Source: UBA1081 sp045658165 (GTDB lineage Bacteria > Bacillota > Clostridia > Oscillospirales > Acutalibacteraceae). From it: a DNA stretch of 16,047 nt. This document shows, piece by piece, positions 1 through 6,619 of this stretch. The number at the start of each line of letters is the position of its first letter. Positions within the stretch are counted from its first letter, which is position 1. The DNA is taken from assembly GCA_045658165.1 (NCBI GenBank), contig JAZOUN010000141.1:1-16047 (forward strand), in the 5' to 3' direction. The notes beneath the pieces are model-generated. The model worked only from the letters and a program-made list of their open reading frames with translations. It was not told the DNA's origin and did no database searches. The position numbers were made by a program, and so were the translations under genes.

Positions 1-70
1 CATCGGGCGTCCGTTACAGCAAGTGTTTCCGCACGGACTGCCAATGGCAGCCCCTACGATTGGTTAATTC
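1..70. repeat. probable end of a dispersed intergenic repeat
   Basis: No convincing coding frame is visible here. The stretch is richer in G and C than the AT-rich intergenic DNA elsewhere in the window. It contains the short palindrome CTGCCAATGGCAG (38-50), directly followed by CCCCTACG. The motif GTAGGGGCTGCC, read on the minus strand, resembles dispersed intergenic repeats I associate with gut Clostridia genomes, but only one copy is present here, so its repeat nature cannot be proven from this window. The boundary near base 70 is approximate. Confidence 0.35.
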
Positions 71-110
71 AAATCATACCGATAAATTCTGATTTGAAAG
101 GATTTTTGTT

Positions 111-608
111 ATGTCAAAAAGAACTGATTATATTTCATGGGATGAATATTTTATGGGAATTGCCGTTCTTTCTGCAAAACGCAGCAAGGATCCCAATACA
201 CAGGTTGGTGCGTGTATAGTAAATAAAAACAATAAAATCATGTCTGTAGGCTATAACGGTTTTCCCGTAGGCTGTGACGATGATGTTTTTCCCTGGGCAC
301 GCACAGGCGATGAACTTGAAACAAAGTACGCTTATGTATGTCACGCGGAACTCAATGCAATTCTTAACAACAGAGGTGCAAATCTTGAGGGATGCCGTAT
401 ATATGTTACTCTTTTCCCCTGCAATGAATGTGCAAAGGCAATTATTCAGTCAGGCATAAAAGAAGTTGTTTATGTTTCGGATAAATATGCAGCGACAAAG
501 GGTACAATTGCTTCAAAGAAAATGCTTGATGCTGCAGGTGTTGCTCAGCGTCCGCTTGAAACATCAACAGATGAAATCGTATTATCATTAAGAACAGAGG
601 ATATTTGA
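111..608 (+). CDS. dCMP deaminase (zinc-dependent cytidine/deoxycytidylate deaminase family)
   Basis: This cytosolic enzyme should deaminate dCMP to dUMP, feeding thymidylate synthesis. The 165-residue protein has both zinc signatures of the family: CHAE at residues 77-80 (His78 ligand, Glu80 proton shuttle) and PCNEC at 103-107 (Cys104 and Cys107 ligands). The early segment DPNTQVGACIV (residues 27-37) is typical of the dCMP deaminase/ComEB group rather than of cytidine deaminase or tRNA adenosine deaminase. Length fits a single-domain dCMP deaminase. The start is supported by GAAAGGA eight bases upstream of ATG. A weak promoter candidate (TTGGTT at 60-65, TAAATT at 83-88, 17-base spacer) lies just upstream. 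The metallophosphoesterase gene begins two bases after the stop, so the two are probably cotranscribed. The ComEB name is used for some relatives but a competence role is not implied. Confidence 0.93.
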   Translation: MSKRTDYISWDEYFMGIAVLSAKRSKDPNTQVGACIVNKNNKIMSVGYNGFPVGCDDDVFPWARTGDELETKYAYVCHAELNAILNNRGANLEGCRIYVTLFPCNECAKAIIQSGIKEVVYVSDKYAATKGTIASKKMLDAAGVAQRPLETSTDEIVLSLRTEDI

Positions 609-610
609 TT

Positions 611-2218
611 ATGGAAAAACCGATAAGAGGTTCTCAGAAATTACCTGATCATATTATGATCACCATTAACGGTGATGCCGCAACACAGATGGCTGTTACA
701 TGGAGAACAAGCACCGATATTGAAGAGGGATTTGTTCTTTACAGAACTGCTGACGGTGAGCTTATGCGATGCGATGCAACAAAAGATCTTTTTGTGAGCG
801 ATATTGACGAAAGTCATATTTTTTCCGCTTTGCTGACAGGTCTTTCACCTGATACAATGTATTTTTATACATGCGGTGATGCATCTTTCAGAAGTGAAGA
901 ATATTCATTCTCAACTTCTCCCGAAAATCTTACAAAATTCAAATTTATCTGCGTTTCGGATCAGCAGCAGGGACTGCCCCACGATTGCCCCGATTATTCA
1001 TATTTTCAGAATTTTGTAAAAAAAGTTCTCAAGGAGAATCCCGATGTAAGATTCATTCTTACAGGCGGTGACAATACGGACTGCGGTCAGCACGAAGTTC
1101 AGTGGAACGGTGCTTTCAGCGGACTCAAGGGAATATGTGAATCGACTCCTGTTATGATGACTCTCGGTAACCACGATAACAGAGGATTCAAGGACTATGA
1201 AAATCATATAGGCAGATATTATTCAGAACCTGCAGAATTCTTCGGCAAGCAGTTCAAAGGTGCATATCCCGATAACGGTCCCGAAGGTTGGAAAACAGAA
1301 AACTACATGTTCGATTACGGCAATGTGCGTTTCTGCGTTATGGGTGTAAACGGTCCCGAAGATGTAAACGACTGGGTAGTTGAAAATCTTAAAAAATGCG
1401 ACAAGACATGGAAAATCGGTTCATACCATTTCCCCATCTGTTATTCGGGTACAGATTGTCAGAATTACGATGCATATCCCGTTATGACAGAAGCTTTTGA
1501 GTCATACGATATTGTTCTTTCAGGTCATGAGCACAACTTTTCAAGAAGTTTCCCCTTAAAGCAGGAGAATCTTTACGACAGACCTTCTCAGGGAACAATT
1601 CATTATATGCTCGGCAACAGCGGTGCAAATCCTCCCGGTTCAAGAACAATTTCAAAGATATGGCATGCTGCATTTTATCCTCAGGAAGTAAAGCAGGGAA
1701 TGGTTGCTATAGTTGAAGTTGACGGCAATAAAATGACGCTTACTTCAATGCTTGACGACGGCAGAATTGCAGACAGATGTACAATCGACAAAGATAAAGA
1801 CGAAATTACACCCTATGCAATCGCACCTGAATTCAGACTTACAAGAATGATGTTCAAGGGTATGGAACTCGGTCTTATGAACTCCCATACACCATGTATG
1901 AATGTTGACGGTATATGGTATGCGCCCCTTGCTACTCTTGTTAATTTCATAGGCGGTTATGTGACAAAAGAAAAGGGTAAAATGACACTTTCCGTTTACG
2001 GTCACACTGTTACATTCTTTGAAGACAGTGATGTTGCAGATGCAGACGGAAAAGAATTCAGACTTCCCGCAAAGGTTGTAAGAGGTGCAAGAGAACAGCT
2101 TTATGTGCCTTGTGACGGATGTCATGCTTTTGAAATGCGCTGGGCATATGCTGACAGAAACAACTTTATTTCCTTTGAACATGAAAGTGAAGATAAGCCT
2201 GTAACGGTTCAGCCTTAA
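611..2218 (+). CDS. cytosolic purple-acid-phosphatase-like metallophosphoesterase with C-terminal stalk-like domain
   Basis: This is a 535-residue predicted dinuclear-metal phosphoesterase; its substrate is unknown. Residues about 15-105 look like the fibronectin-III-like N-terminal domain of purple acid phosphatases. The catalytic domain (about 110-370) carries the ligand motifs in order: SDQQ (Asp117, Gln119), GGDNTD (Asp154), GNHD (186-189), His273 in SYHFP, and GHEH (305-308). The tyrosine expected in the GDxxY motif of true purple acid phosphatases is replaced, so a 'purple' iron centre is unlikely. The last ~110 residues resemble the copper-amine-oxidase N-terminal (stalk) type domain, usually found on exported proteins. 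No signal peptide is present. ATG 611 is chosen because AGAGGA lies nine bases upstream; a TTG at 605 in frame would sit too close to it. The gene is coupled to dCMP deaminase and closed by a strong terminator. A secreted relative lies at 4963-6411. Confidence 0.85.
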   Translation: MEKPIRGSQKLPDHIMITINGDAATQMAVTWRTSTDIEEGFVLYRTADGELMRCDATKDLFVSDIDESHIFSALLTGLSPDTMYFYTCGDASFRSEEYSFSTSPENLTKFKFICVSDQQQGLPHDCPDYSYFQNFVKKVLKENPDVRFILTGGDNTDCGQHEVQWNGAFSGLKGICESTPVMMTLGNHDNRGFKDYENHIGRYYSEPAEFFGKQFKGAYPDNGPEGWKTENYMFDYGNVRFCVMGVNGPEDVNDWVVENLKKCDKTWKIGSYHFPICYSGTDCQNYDAYPVMTEAFESYDIVLSGHEHNFSRSFPLKQENLYDRPSQGTIHYMLGNSGANPPGSRTISKIWHAAFYPQEVKQGMVAIVEVDGNKMTLTSMLDDGRIADRCTIDKDKDEITPYAIAPEFRLTRMMFKGMELGLMNSHTPCMNVDGIWYAPLATLVNFIGGYVTKEKGKMTLSVYGHTVTFFEDSDVADADGKEFRLPAKVVRGAREQLYVPCDGCHAFEMRWAYADRNNFISFEHESEDKPVTVQP

Positions 2219-2222
2219 CAGC

Positions 2223-2262
2223 AGTTTGGCGGTTTTGTGCCGCCAAACTTTTTTATTTTTTT
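2223..2262 (+). terminator. rho-independent terminator after the phosphoesterase gene
   Basis: A perfect 10-bp stem (AGTTTGGCGG pairing with CCGCCAAACT, 7-base loop) is followed by a T-rich run to about 2262. It begins four bases after the stop codon and should end the dCMP deaminase/phosphoesterase transcript. Confidence 0.95.
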
Positions 2263-2305
2263 ATCTGAATGTTAACAAAAATTTAACAATTTAAGCTTTT
2301 AATAA

Positions 2306-2314
2306 TGATATAAT
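2306..2314 (+). promoter_or_regulatory. extended -10 promoter of the E2-like acyltransferase gene
   Basis: TGATATAAT is a perfect extended -10 element (TGn plus TATAAT). No good -35 lies at the ideal spacing; TTAACA at 2283-2288 is 20 bases away, which an extended -10 promoter can tolerate. Transcription would start near 2321 and give a leader of roughly 97 bases before the ATG at 2418. The leader contains only a weak CCTGAA/TTCAGG pairing, and no known riboswitch was recognised. Confidence 0.65.
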
Positions 2315-2417
2315 GTCAAAGATTAATGTTTCCTGAACCATCTTGATATATTTTATAGTTTTCAGGATTTTATACCCGGAAAAACACTTGTTAAAGAAAA
2401 ATTGCGGAGGCAGAATA

Positions 2418-3347
2418 ATGAGCAGAAAACCCACTAAAGTTACAACTTTCGGTATTCAGCGTAAAATTATTGCAAACATGACTGTTGAAGGTTGGAGCGA
2501 AGCTCCCCACTGCAGTTATACTTTTGAACCTGATCTTACAGAGTTCTACAAAAAATACGAAGAATTTGCAGAAAATCTTAAAAAAGAAGGCAAGCGTGTA
2601 ACATTCAATATGGTTATGATGAAGGCTATTTGCGAAGCTCTCAAATCAGCACCTGAAATGAATGCACACATCACATTCAACCGTAAGCTTGTAAGAGGCG
2701 AAATTACAAATTACGATCAGATTGACGTGTCAATGCCCTGCATTCTTCCCGACGGCAGAATGATGACAATCACAATGACTGACATGGGCAACCGTTCAAT
2801 CGGTAACATGACAGAGTATATGGCTGAAATGATGAGAAAGATGGAAAATACAGATTTCAATGAAGCTATGTACGGTGTTTCATTCAACGACACAATTGAA
2901 AAACTCAAAAAGGGTAGACTTGTAAAGGTTTTCACTCGTCTTTTCGGTTCATTCGTTGCACCCAAAAAGCACAGAATTGTAAAACTGTCAGGTGCAGCTA
3001 AAAAGGAATACGATAAGATTCCCGATTCAGACAAGATCACAGCAAAGGATCTCAAGCAGGGTACAATCACAATTTCAAATACAGGTTCAATTTCAAGAGG
3101 ACATGACGGTGCTATCACAATGCTTATCATTATTCCTCCTCAGGTATGTGCTATCTGCATCAATGCCATGACAAAGAAACCTGTAGTTGTGAAGAATGCT
3201 CAGGGTGAAGATGAAGTAGGTATCAAGACAACTGTGCCCATCACAATTGCTTTTGACCACCGTGCTCTTGACTTCGGTGAGGTAAAGCCTTTCCTTGATG
3301 CACTTCAGAAGATTGTTGATAATCCCGATGATATTCTCAAATATTGA
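2418..3347 (+). CDS. stand-alone 2-oxoacid dehydrogenase E2-like acyltransferase (CAT fold), no lipoyl domain
   Basis: The 309-residue protein has the chloramphenicol-acetyltransferase/E2 catalytic fold. The key signature is DHRALDFGEV near the C-terminus, with the catalytic-type His281 and Asp285 (HxxxD); the residue after Asp is Phe rather than the usual Gly of DHRxxDG. Further E2-like segments are NMVMMKAICEAL (about 65-76) and the GTITISNTGS strand (about 215-225). There is no lipoyl domain, no peripheral subunit-binding domain and no adjacent E1 or E3 gene, so it is probably not part of a classical dehydrogenase complex. Its acyl donor and acceptor are unknown. ATG 2418 is preceded by GCGGAGG at seven bases; a 25-codon in-frame upstream extension has no ribosome binding site and is rejected. 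The gene has its own promoter and terminators. It could be a small-molecule acetyltransferase. Family sure, function not. Confidence 0.85.
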   Translation: MSRKPTKVTTFGIQRKIIANMTVEGWSEAPHCSYTFEPDLTEFYKKYEEFAENLKKEGKRVTFNMVMMKAICEALKSAPEMNAHITFNRKLVRGEITNYDQIDVSMPCILPDGRMMTITMTDMGNRSIGNMTEYMAEMMRKMENTDFNEAMYGVSFNDTIEKLKKGRLVKVFTRLFGSFVAPKKHRIVKLSGAAKKEYDKIPDSDKITAKDLKQGTITISNTGSISRGHDGAITMLIIIPPQVCAICINAMTKKPVVVKNAQGEDEVGIKTTVPITIAFDHRALDFGEVKPFLDALQKIVDNPDDILKY

Positions 3348-3373
3348 TAACTGAATAATTTCAAGACTTTTTT

Positions 3374-3440
3374 AAGCTTCATGTTTATAATCACAGATGT
3401 AGTTGATACTGTATCTGAAAACATGAAGCTTTTTATTTTG
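3374..3440 (+). terminator. long two-stem terminator after the E2-like gene
   Basis: A perfect 13-bp outer stem (AAGCTTCATGTTT at 3374-3386 with AAACATGAAGCTT at 3419-3431) encloses a second stem (CAGATGTAGT with ACTGTATCTG, two G-U pairs, TGAT loop). It is followed by TTTTATTTT. The 23 paired positions make it unusually long for a terminator, but the T run fits that role on the plus strand. Confidence 0.85.
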
Positions 3441-3483
3441 CGGTTTTCTTTTTATAACATAAATTTTCCTTTCACAAAACACA

Positions 3484-3515
3484 AAAAGACGGCCTTTAAG
3501 GTCGTCTTTTGTGCT
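3484..3515. terminator. second hairpin, probably a bidirectional terminator
   Basis: AAAAGACGGCCTT pairs with AAGGTCGTCTTTT (one G-U pair) with an A-run on the left and a T-run on the right, so it can act on either strand. It sits just before the CoA-transferase promoter and probably insulates that gene from the upstream unit. Confidence 0.7.
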
Positions 3516-3518
3516 GTA

Positions 3519-3548
3519 TTGACAATAAAGGTTATATTATGTTAAACT
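3519..3548 (+). promoter_or_regulatory. candidate promoter of the CoA-transferase gene
   Basis: A consensus TTGACA (3519-3524) is followed after 18 bases by TAAACT (3543-3548), a moderate -10. Transcription would start around 3555, giving a very short leader before ATG 3567. The -10 assignment is uncertain because the stretch is AT-rich. Confidence 0.45.
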
Positions 3549-3566
3549 ATGTGTCAGGGTGATAGA

Positions 3567-4868
3567 ATGGAATGGAAAGAATATTATGAAAGCAGATTGA
3601 AGTCTCCCGAAGACGCAATCAGACTTATAAAAGACGGCGATAAAGTTGTAACATCTTTCGGTTGCTGTGAACCTATAGGGTTTGAGAAAGTTCTGTTTGA
3701 GAATTATGAGAACTATAAGGATGTTCAGATCTCAAGCATGATTTTTGTGGGAAAAACTCTGTGGGTGGACGAAAAAATGAAAGGCCATTTCTCTCTTAAT
3801 TCATTTTTTGCATCTGCATCCAACAGAAATGCTATTTCAAACGGTTCTGCCGACTATACAACATGTTATTTTTATGAGATTCCCAAAGTTCTCAGGGAAG
3901 TTGTAAAACCCCGCGTTTCAATTGCATCGGTAAGCCCTCCCGATGAGAACGGCTACGTGTCTCTGGGTACAAATGTTGACTATATTCACAGTACGCTTGA
4001 TTATTGCGAAGTCAAAATCGCGCAGGTCAATAAATATGTTCCCAAAACACACGGTGAGGCAATAAAACATGTTTCCGAGTTCGATTGCTTTGTGGAAATA
4101 GATGAACCTCTGCCGGAAGTTCCCCCCGTTGAAATAACAGATGTAGAAAGAGCAATAGGAAAGAACTGCGCATCACTTATCAATGACGGTGATTGTATTC
4201 AGCTTGGCATAGGCGGTATTCCCAATGCAATATGCGCAGAGCTTCACAATAAAAAAGACCTCGGACTTCATTCCGAAATGGTCAGTGACGGTATTGTGGA
4301 TCTTATACGCAACGGAAATATAAACAATTCAAAAAAGAATATTCATAAAGGCAAAAGTATTCTCGGATTTGCATTCGGCACAACAGATCTTTTTCATTTT
4401 CTTGATCATAATCCCGCAATTGAAATGCATCCCATTGAGTATGTCAACAATCCTCTTGTTATTGCACAGAATGACAATATGGTGTCTGTGAACTCATGTC
4501 TTCAGATTGACCTTTTCGGTCAGGTTGTGTCAGATACAATCGGTCTTACACAGTTTTCCGGTGTAGGCGGTCAGGTTGACTTTGTAAGAGGTTCCACAAT
4601 GAGTAACGGCGGCAGATCTATCATTGCAATGCCATCAACTGCAAAGGGCGGAACTGTTTCCAGAATTGTACCCGTGATAACTGATTTTTCTGCTGTTACA
4701 ACTACAAGAAATGATGTCAATTACATCGTAACAGAATACGGAATTGCTCAGCTTAAAGGCAAAACACAAAAGGAAAGAGCAAGACTGCTTATTTCCATTG
4801 CACATCCTGATTTCAGAGAAGAACTCTGTACGGTGTTCTTTGAAAGATTCGGTGAAGCAGCATTCTGA
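3567..4868 (+). CDS. acetyl-CoA hydrolase/transferase family CoA-transferase (4-hydroxybutyrate or butyryl-CoA:acetate type)
   Basis: This cytosolic 433-residue enzyme should move CoA between acyl-CoA and a carboxylate, commonly acetate. It belongs to the family of 4-hydroxybutyrate CoA-transferase (AbfT/Cat2) and the gut butyryl-CoA:acetate CoA-transferase. Visible signatures are QLGIGGIPNAI (about 212-222), SEMVSDG with Glu237 at the position expected for the catalytic glutamate, GVGGQVDFVRG (about 340-350), and the C-terminal ITEYGIAxLKGKTxxERA/SIAHPDFREEL region. ATG 3567 is preferred over an in-frame ATG at 3549 because AGGGTGA lies four bases upstream and 3549 overlaps the likely -10. 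The gene is monocistronic, between terminators at 3484 and 4879. Neighbours do not include other butyrate or 4-hydroxybutyrate genes, so the substrate cannot be fixed from context. Confidence 0.9.
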   Translation: MEWKEYYESRLKSPEDAIRLIKDGDKVVTSFGCCEPIGFEKVLFENYENYKDVQISSMIFVGKTLWVDEKMKGHFSLNSFFASASNRNAISNGSADYTTCYFYEIPKVLREVVKPRVSIASVSPPDENGYVSLGTNVDYIHSTLDYCEVKIAQVNKYVPKTHGEAIKHVSEFDCFVEIDEPLPEVPPVEITDVERAIGKNCASLINDGDCIQLGIGGIPNAICAELHNKKDLGLHSEMVSDGIVDLIRNGNINNSKKNIHKGKSILGFAFGTTDLFHFLDHNPAIEMHPIEYVNNPLVIAQNDNMVSVNSCLQIDLFGQVVSDTIGLTQFSGVGGQVDFVRGSTMSNGGRSIIAMPSTAKGGTVSRIVPVITDFSAVTTTRNDVNYIVTEYGIAQLKGKTQKERARLLISIAHPDFREELCTVFFERFGEAAF

Positions 4869-4878
4869 ATTTGATTAT

Positions 4879-4917
4879 ATCAAGCATAATTTAACAAATT
4901 ATGCTTGATTTTTTTTC
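4879..4917 (+). terminator. rho-independent terminator after the CoA-transferase gene
   Basis: A perfect 14-bp stem (ATCAAGCATAATTT with AAATTATGCTTGAT, loop AAC) is followed by a run of T. Its 3' arm also supplies the -35 hexamer of the next promoter. Confidence 0.95.
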
Positions 4918-4933
4918 TCTAATAGTATAAAAT
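4905..4933 (+). promoter_or_regulatory. promoter of the secreted phosphoesterase gene
   Basis: TTGATT (4905-4910) and TAAAAT (4928-4933) are separated by exactly 17 bases, within TATAAAAT. The -35 lies inside the 3' arm of the preceding terminator, so termination and initiation signals overlap. The predicted start of transcription is near 4940. Confidence 0.65.
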
Positions 4934-4962
4934 ACATATGTAAAAAATTAATGGAGGCTTTA

Positions 4963-6411
4963 ATGATGAAAAAGTCAATGTTCAGAGTATTAAGTATTGT
5001 TCTCTGTTTTGCTCTTCTTTTCAGTTGTGCTGTAGCAACAGGTGCAGCAGATGAAAGAGCAATTTCAAGAGTTTCATGTGTAGTTAACGGTGACACAGCA
5101 ACAGCAAGAGGTTTCACATGGTATACACCTGCAGAAACAGACTGTTCAATTGTAATTTATGCAGACGGTGCAGAAGTTGATGCAGAAATTGAATATGAAT
5201 GTGAAGCATGGGAAGGCAATTATATGCACAAAGCTGATGTAAGCGGTCTTACAGCAGGTACAGCATATACATACACAATCACAGCAGGCACTGCTACATT
5301 TGACGGTAAATTCACAACAGATGACGGTGATGATGTTGTTAATTTCATTATCGGCGGTGACGTTCAGGCAAGCAGCCTTGAATCATTTGAAGTTGGTCAG
5401 AAAGTTATGGAAAAGGCTTACGAAGTTTTCCCCGAAGCTGAATTCTATGCAACTCTCGGTGACTACACAAATGACAGCACAAACGAAGAATGGGATCTTT
5501 ACGCACAGACTTTTGACGGCGTAAACACAATGACTACTCATGTTCCCGTAACAGGTAACCATGACAGCAATTCAGGCTGGTTCAATGCAATGTTCAACGT
5601 TGATACATCTGAATGTGTTCAGACAAACAACGGTGTAAACTATTCATTTGATTACGGTAATGTTCATATCGCAGTTGTTAACACAAACGATATGATCGCT
5701 ATTTCAAACGCTCAGCTCAACTGGCTCAGAAATGACATGAATTCAACAGATGCTGACTGGAAAGTTGTTCTTATGCACAAATCTCCTTACTCACTCGGTA
5801 AGGACATTAAGTGGCCTGATGCTTGCTATCTTCAGGAATCACTTGCAGCAGTCTGTGACGAAACAAATGTTGACCTTGTAATGTCAGGTCATGACCATAT
5901 GTATCTCAGAACAAAGCCTCTCAACGACAATAAGGTTGTTGATCAGGCAGACGGTACAACATACATCCTTGCAGGCGCTACAGGTGCAAAGAGATATGAA
6001 TTCCGTAAGTTCATTCTTGATAACTACTTCTCACAGAACATCCTTGTAACAGCAGTTTCACAGGCTAACGGTGAGTATTTTGCAAACGGCAACCTTGATA
6101 ACCTTGACGAAACAAACAAGGGCGGTATCTTCAATACTATCTCTGTTGCAGGCGGTGCACTTGAGTTTAAGTCATATGTTGTAAATGACGAAACACTTGA
6201 AACAAAGATGATTGACGAATTCTCAATCACAAAGGCTCAGGGTGAAAACAAGATCACATACACAGGCGACAATGATGCAAAGTCTTCTGTTATTGATTCA
6301 GTTTCAAGCTTTATGAATCTTGCTAAGTATGCACTCGGCACATGGGTTCCCATGTTCCTTAAGACTCTTCCCGACCTCATTAAGGAATACATTGCAACAG
6401 GCACATTCTGA
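4963..6411 (+). CDS. secreted purple-acid-phosphatase-like metallophosphoesterase
   Basis: This is a predicted exported phosphoesterase of 482 residues. The N-terminus (MMKKSMF followed by a hydrophobic stretch to about residue 27) is a signal peptide; LFSC could be a weak lipobox, otherwise cleavage would fall near the ATGAAD segment. A fibronectin-III-like domain (about 33-120) precedes the metallophosphatase domain (about 125-330) with GGDVQ (Asp133, Gln135), LGDYTN (Asp167), GNHD (198-201), MHKSPY (His272) and GHDH (309-312). As in the paralogue upstream, the first motif is DxQ and the tyrosine of GDxxY is missing. The C-terminal ~100 residues have no recognised domain. ATG 4963 follows GGAGG by five bases; ATG 4966 (spacing eight) is equally possible, while ATG 4951 overlaps the Shine-Dalgarno and is rejected. 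Strong promoter, clean ribosome site and a narrow codon choice (GCA, ACA, GAA) suggest high expression. Substrate unknown; phosphate scavenging is plausible. Confidence 0.87.
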   Translation: MMKKSMFRVLSIVLCFALLFSCAVATGAADERAISRVSCVVNGDTATARGFTWYTPAETDCSIVIYADGAEVDAEIEYECEAWEGNYMHKADVSGLTAGTAYTYTITAGTATFDGKFTTDDGDDVVNFIIGGDVQASSLESFEVGQKVMEKAYEVFPEAEFYATLGDYTNDSTNEEWDLYAQTFDGVNTMTTHVPVTGNHDSNSGWFNAMFNVDTSECVQTNNGVNYSFDYGNVHIAVVNTNDMIAISNAQLNWLRNDMNSTDADWKVVLMHKSPYSLGKDIKWPDACYLQESLAAVCDETNVDLVMSGHDHMYLRTKPLNDNKVVDQADGTTYILAGATGAKRYEFRKFILDNYFSQNILVTAVSQANGEYFANGNLDNLDETNKGGIFNTISVAGGALEFKSYVVNDETLETKMIDEFSITKAQGENKITYTGDNDAKSSVIDSVSSFMNLAKYALGTWVPMFLKTLPDLIKEYIATGTF

Positions 6412-6424
6412 TCTGAAATGATTT

Positions 6425-6457
6425 GCAGGAGCTGTATTGACAGCTCCTGTTTTTTAT
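6425..6457 (+). terminator. rho-independent terminator after the secreted phosphoesterase gene
   Basis: CAGGAGCTGT pairs with ACAGCTCCTG (10 bp, 4-base loop) and is followed by TTTTTT. Confidence 0.95.
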
Positions 6458-6480
6458 AAAATAAAATTTGTCGGGATCTT

Positions 6481-6577
6481 TTAATTAACAATTTACAATT
6501 TACAATGTACAATGATTTGCAAAAAAACAGCCTGAATCGTATAACTGCATAATTGTAAATTGTACATTGTTAATTAA
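6481..6577. repeat. 97-bp MITE-like palindromic element with 27-bp terminal inverted repeats
   Basis: The left end (6481-6507) and the reverse complement of the right end (6551-6577) match at 25 of 27 positions, both starting TTAATTAACAAT. The ~43-base centre has no coding capacity. The ends are themselves built of a repeated ATTTACA/AATGTACA unit. A related but shorter sequence lies at 14811-14854, which supports a dispersed family. No transposase gene is present, so any mobility would be in trans. A clear target-site duplication is not visible because the flanks are T-rich. It separates the phosphoesterase terminator from the GDSL-comEC-holA block. Confidence 0.8.
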
Positions 6578-6619
6578 TTTGACAAATTCTGATTTATCTG
6601 TTACTTGAAAGGTGGTATT

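Noticed and set aside
605..613. TTG start for the first phosphoesterase gene
   Set aside because: The AGAGGA ribosome site ends only three bases before it, while the ATG at 611 has a normal nine-base spacing.
1745..2182. Long minus-strand open frame inside the phosphoesterase gene
   Set aside because: It lacks a ribosome site and any recognisable motif, and it is a shadow of a well-supported gene on the other strand.
2343..2417. 25-codon N-terminal extension of the E2-like protein
   Set aside because: It lies in the leader behind the extended -10, has no ribosome site, and the GCGGAGG site points to ATG 2418.
2321..2417. Possible riboswitch in the leader of the E2-like gene
   Set aside because: Only a weak 6-bp pairing is visible and no known riboswitch core was recognised.
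6579..6584. TTGACA at the edge of the inverted-repeat element as promoter of the GDSL operon
   Set aside because: No acceptable -10 lies at 16-18 bases; the hexamer at that spacing overlaps the ribosome binding site.
84..6595. AAATTCTGATTT shared ahead of the dCMP deaminase and GDSL genes
   Set aside because: A 12-base AT-rich match is expected by chance several times in 16 kb, and no longer similarity surrounds it.
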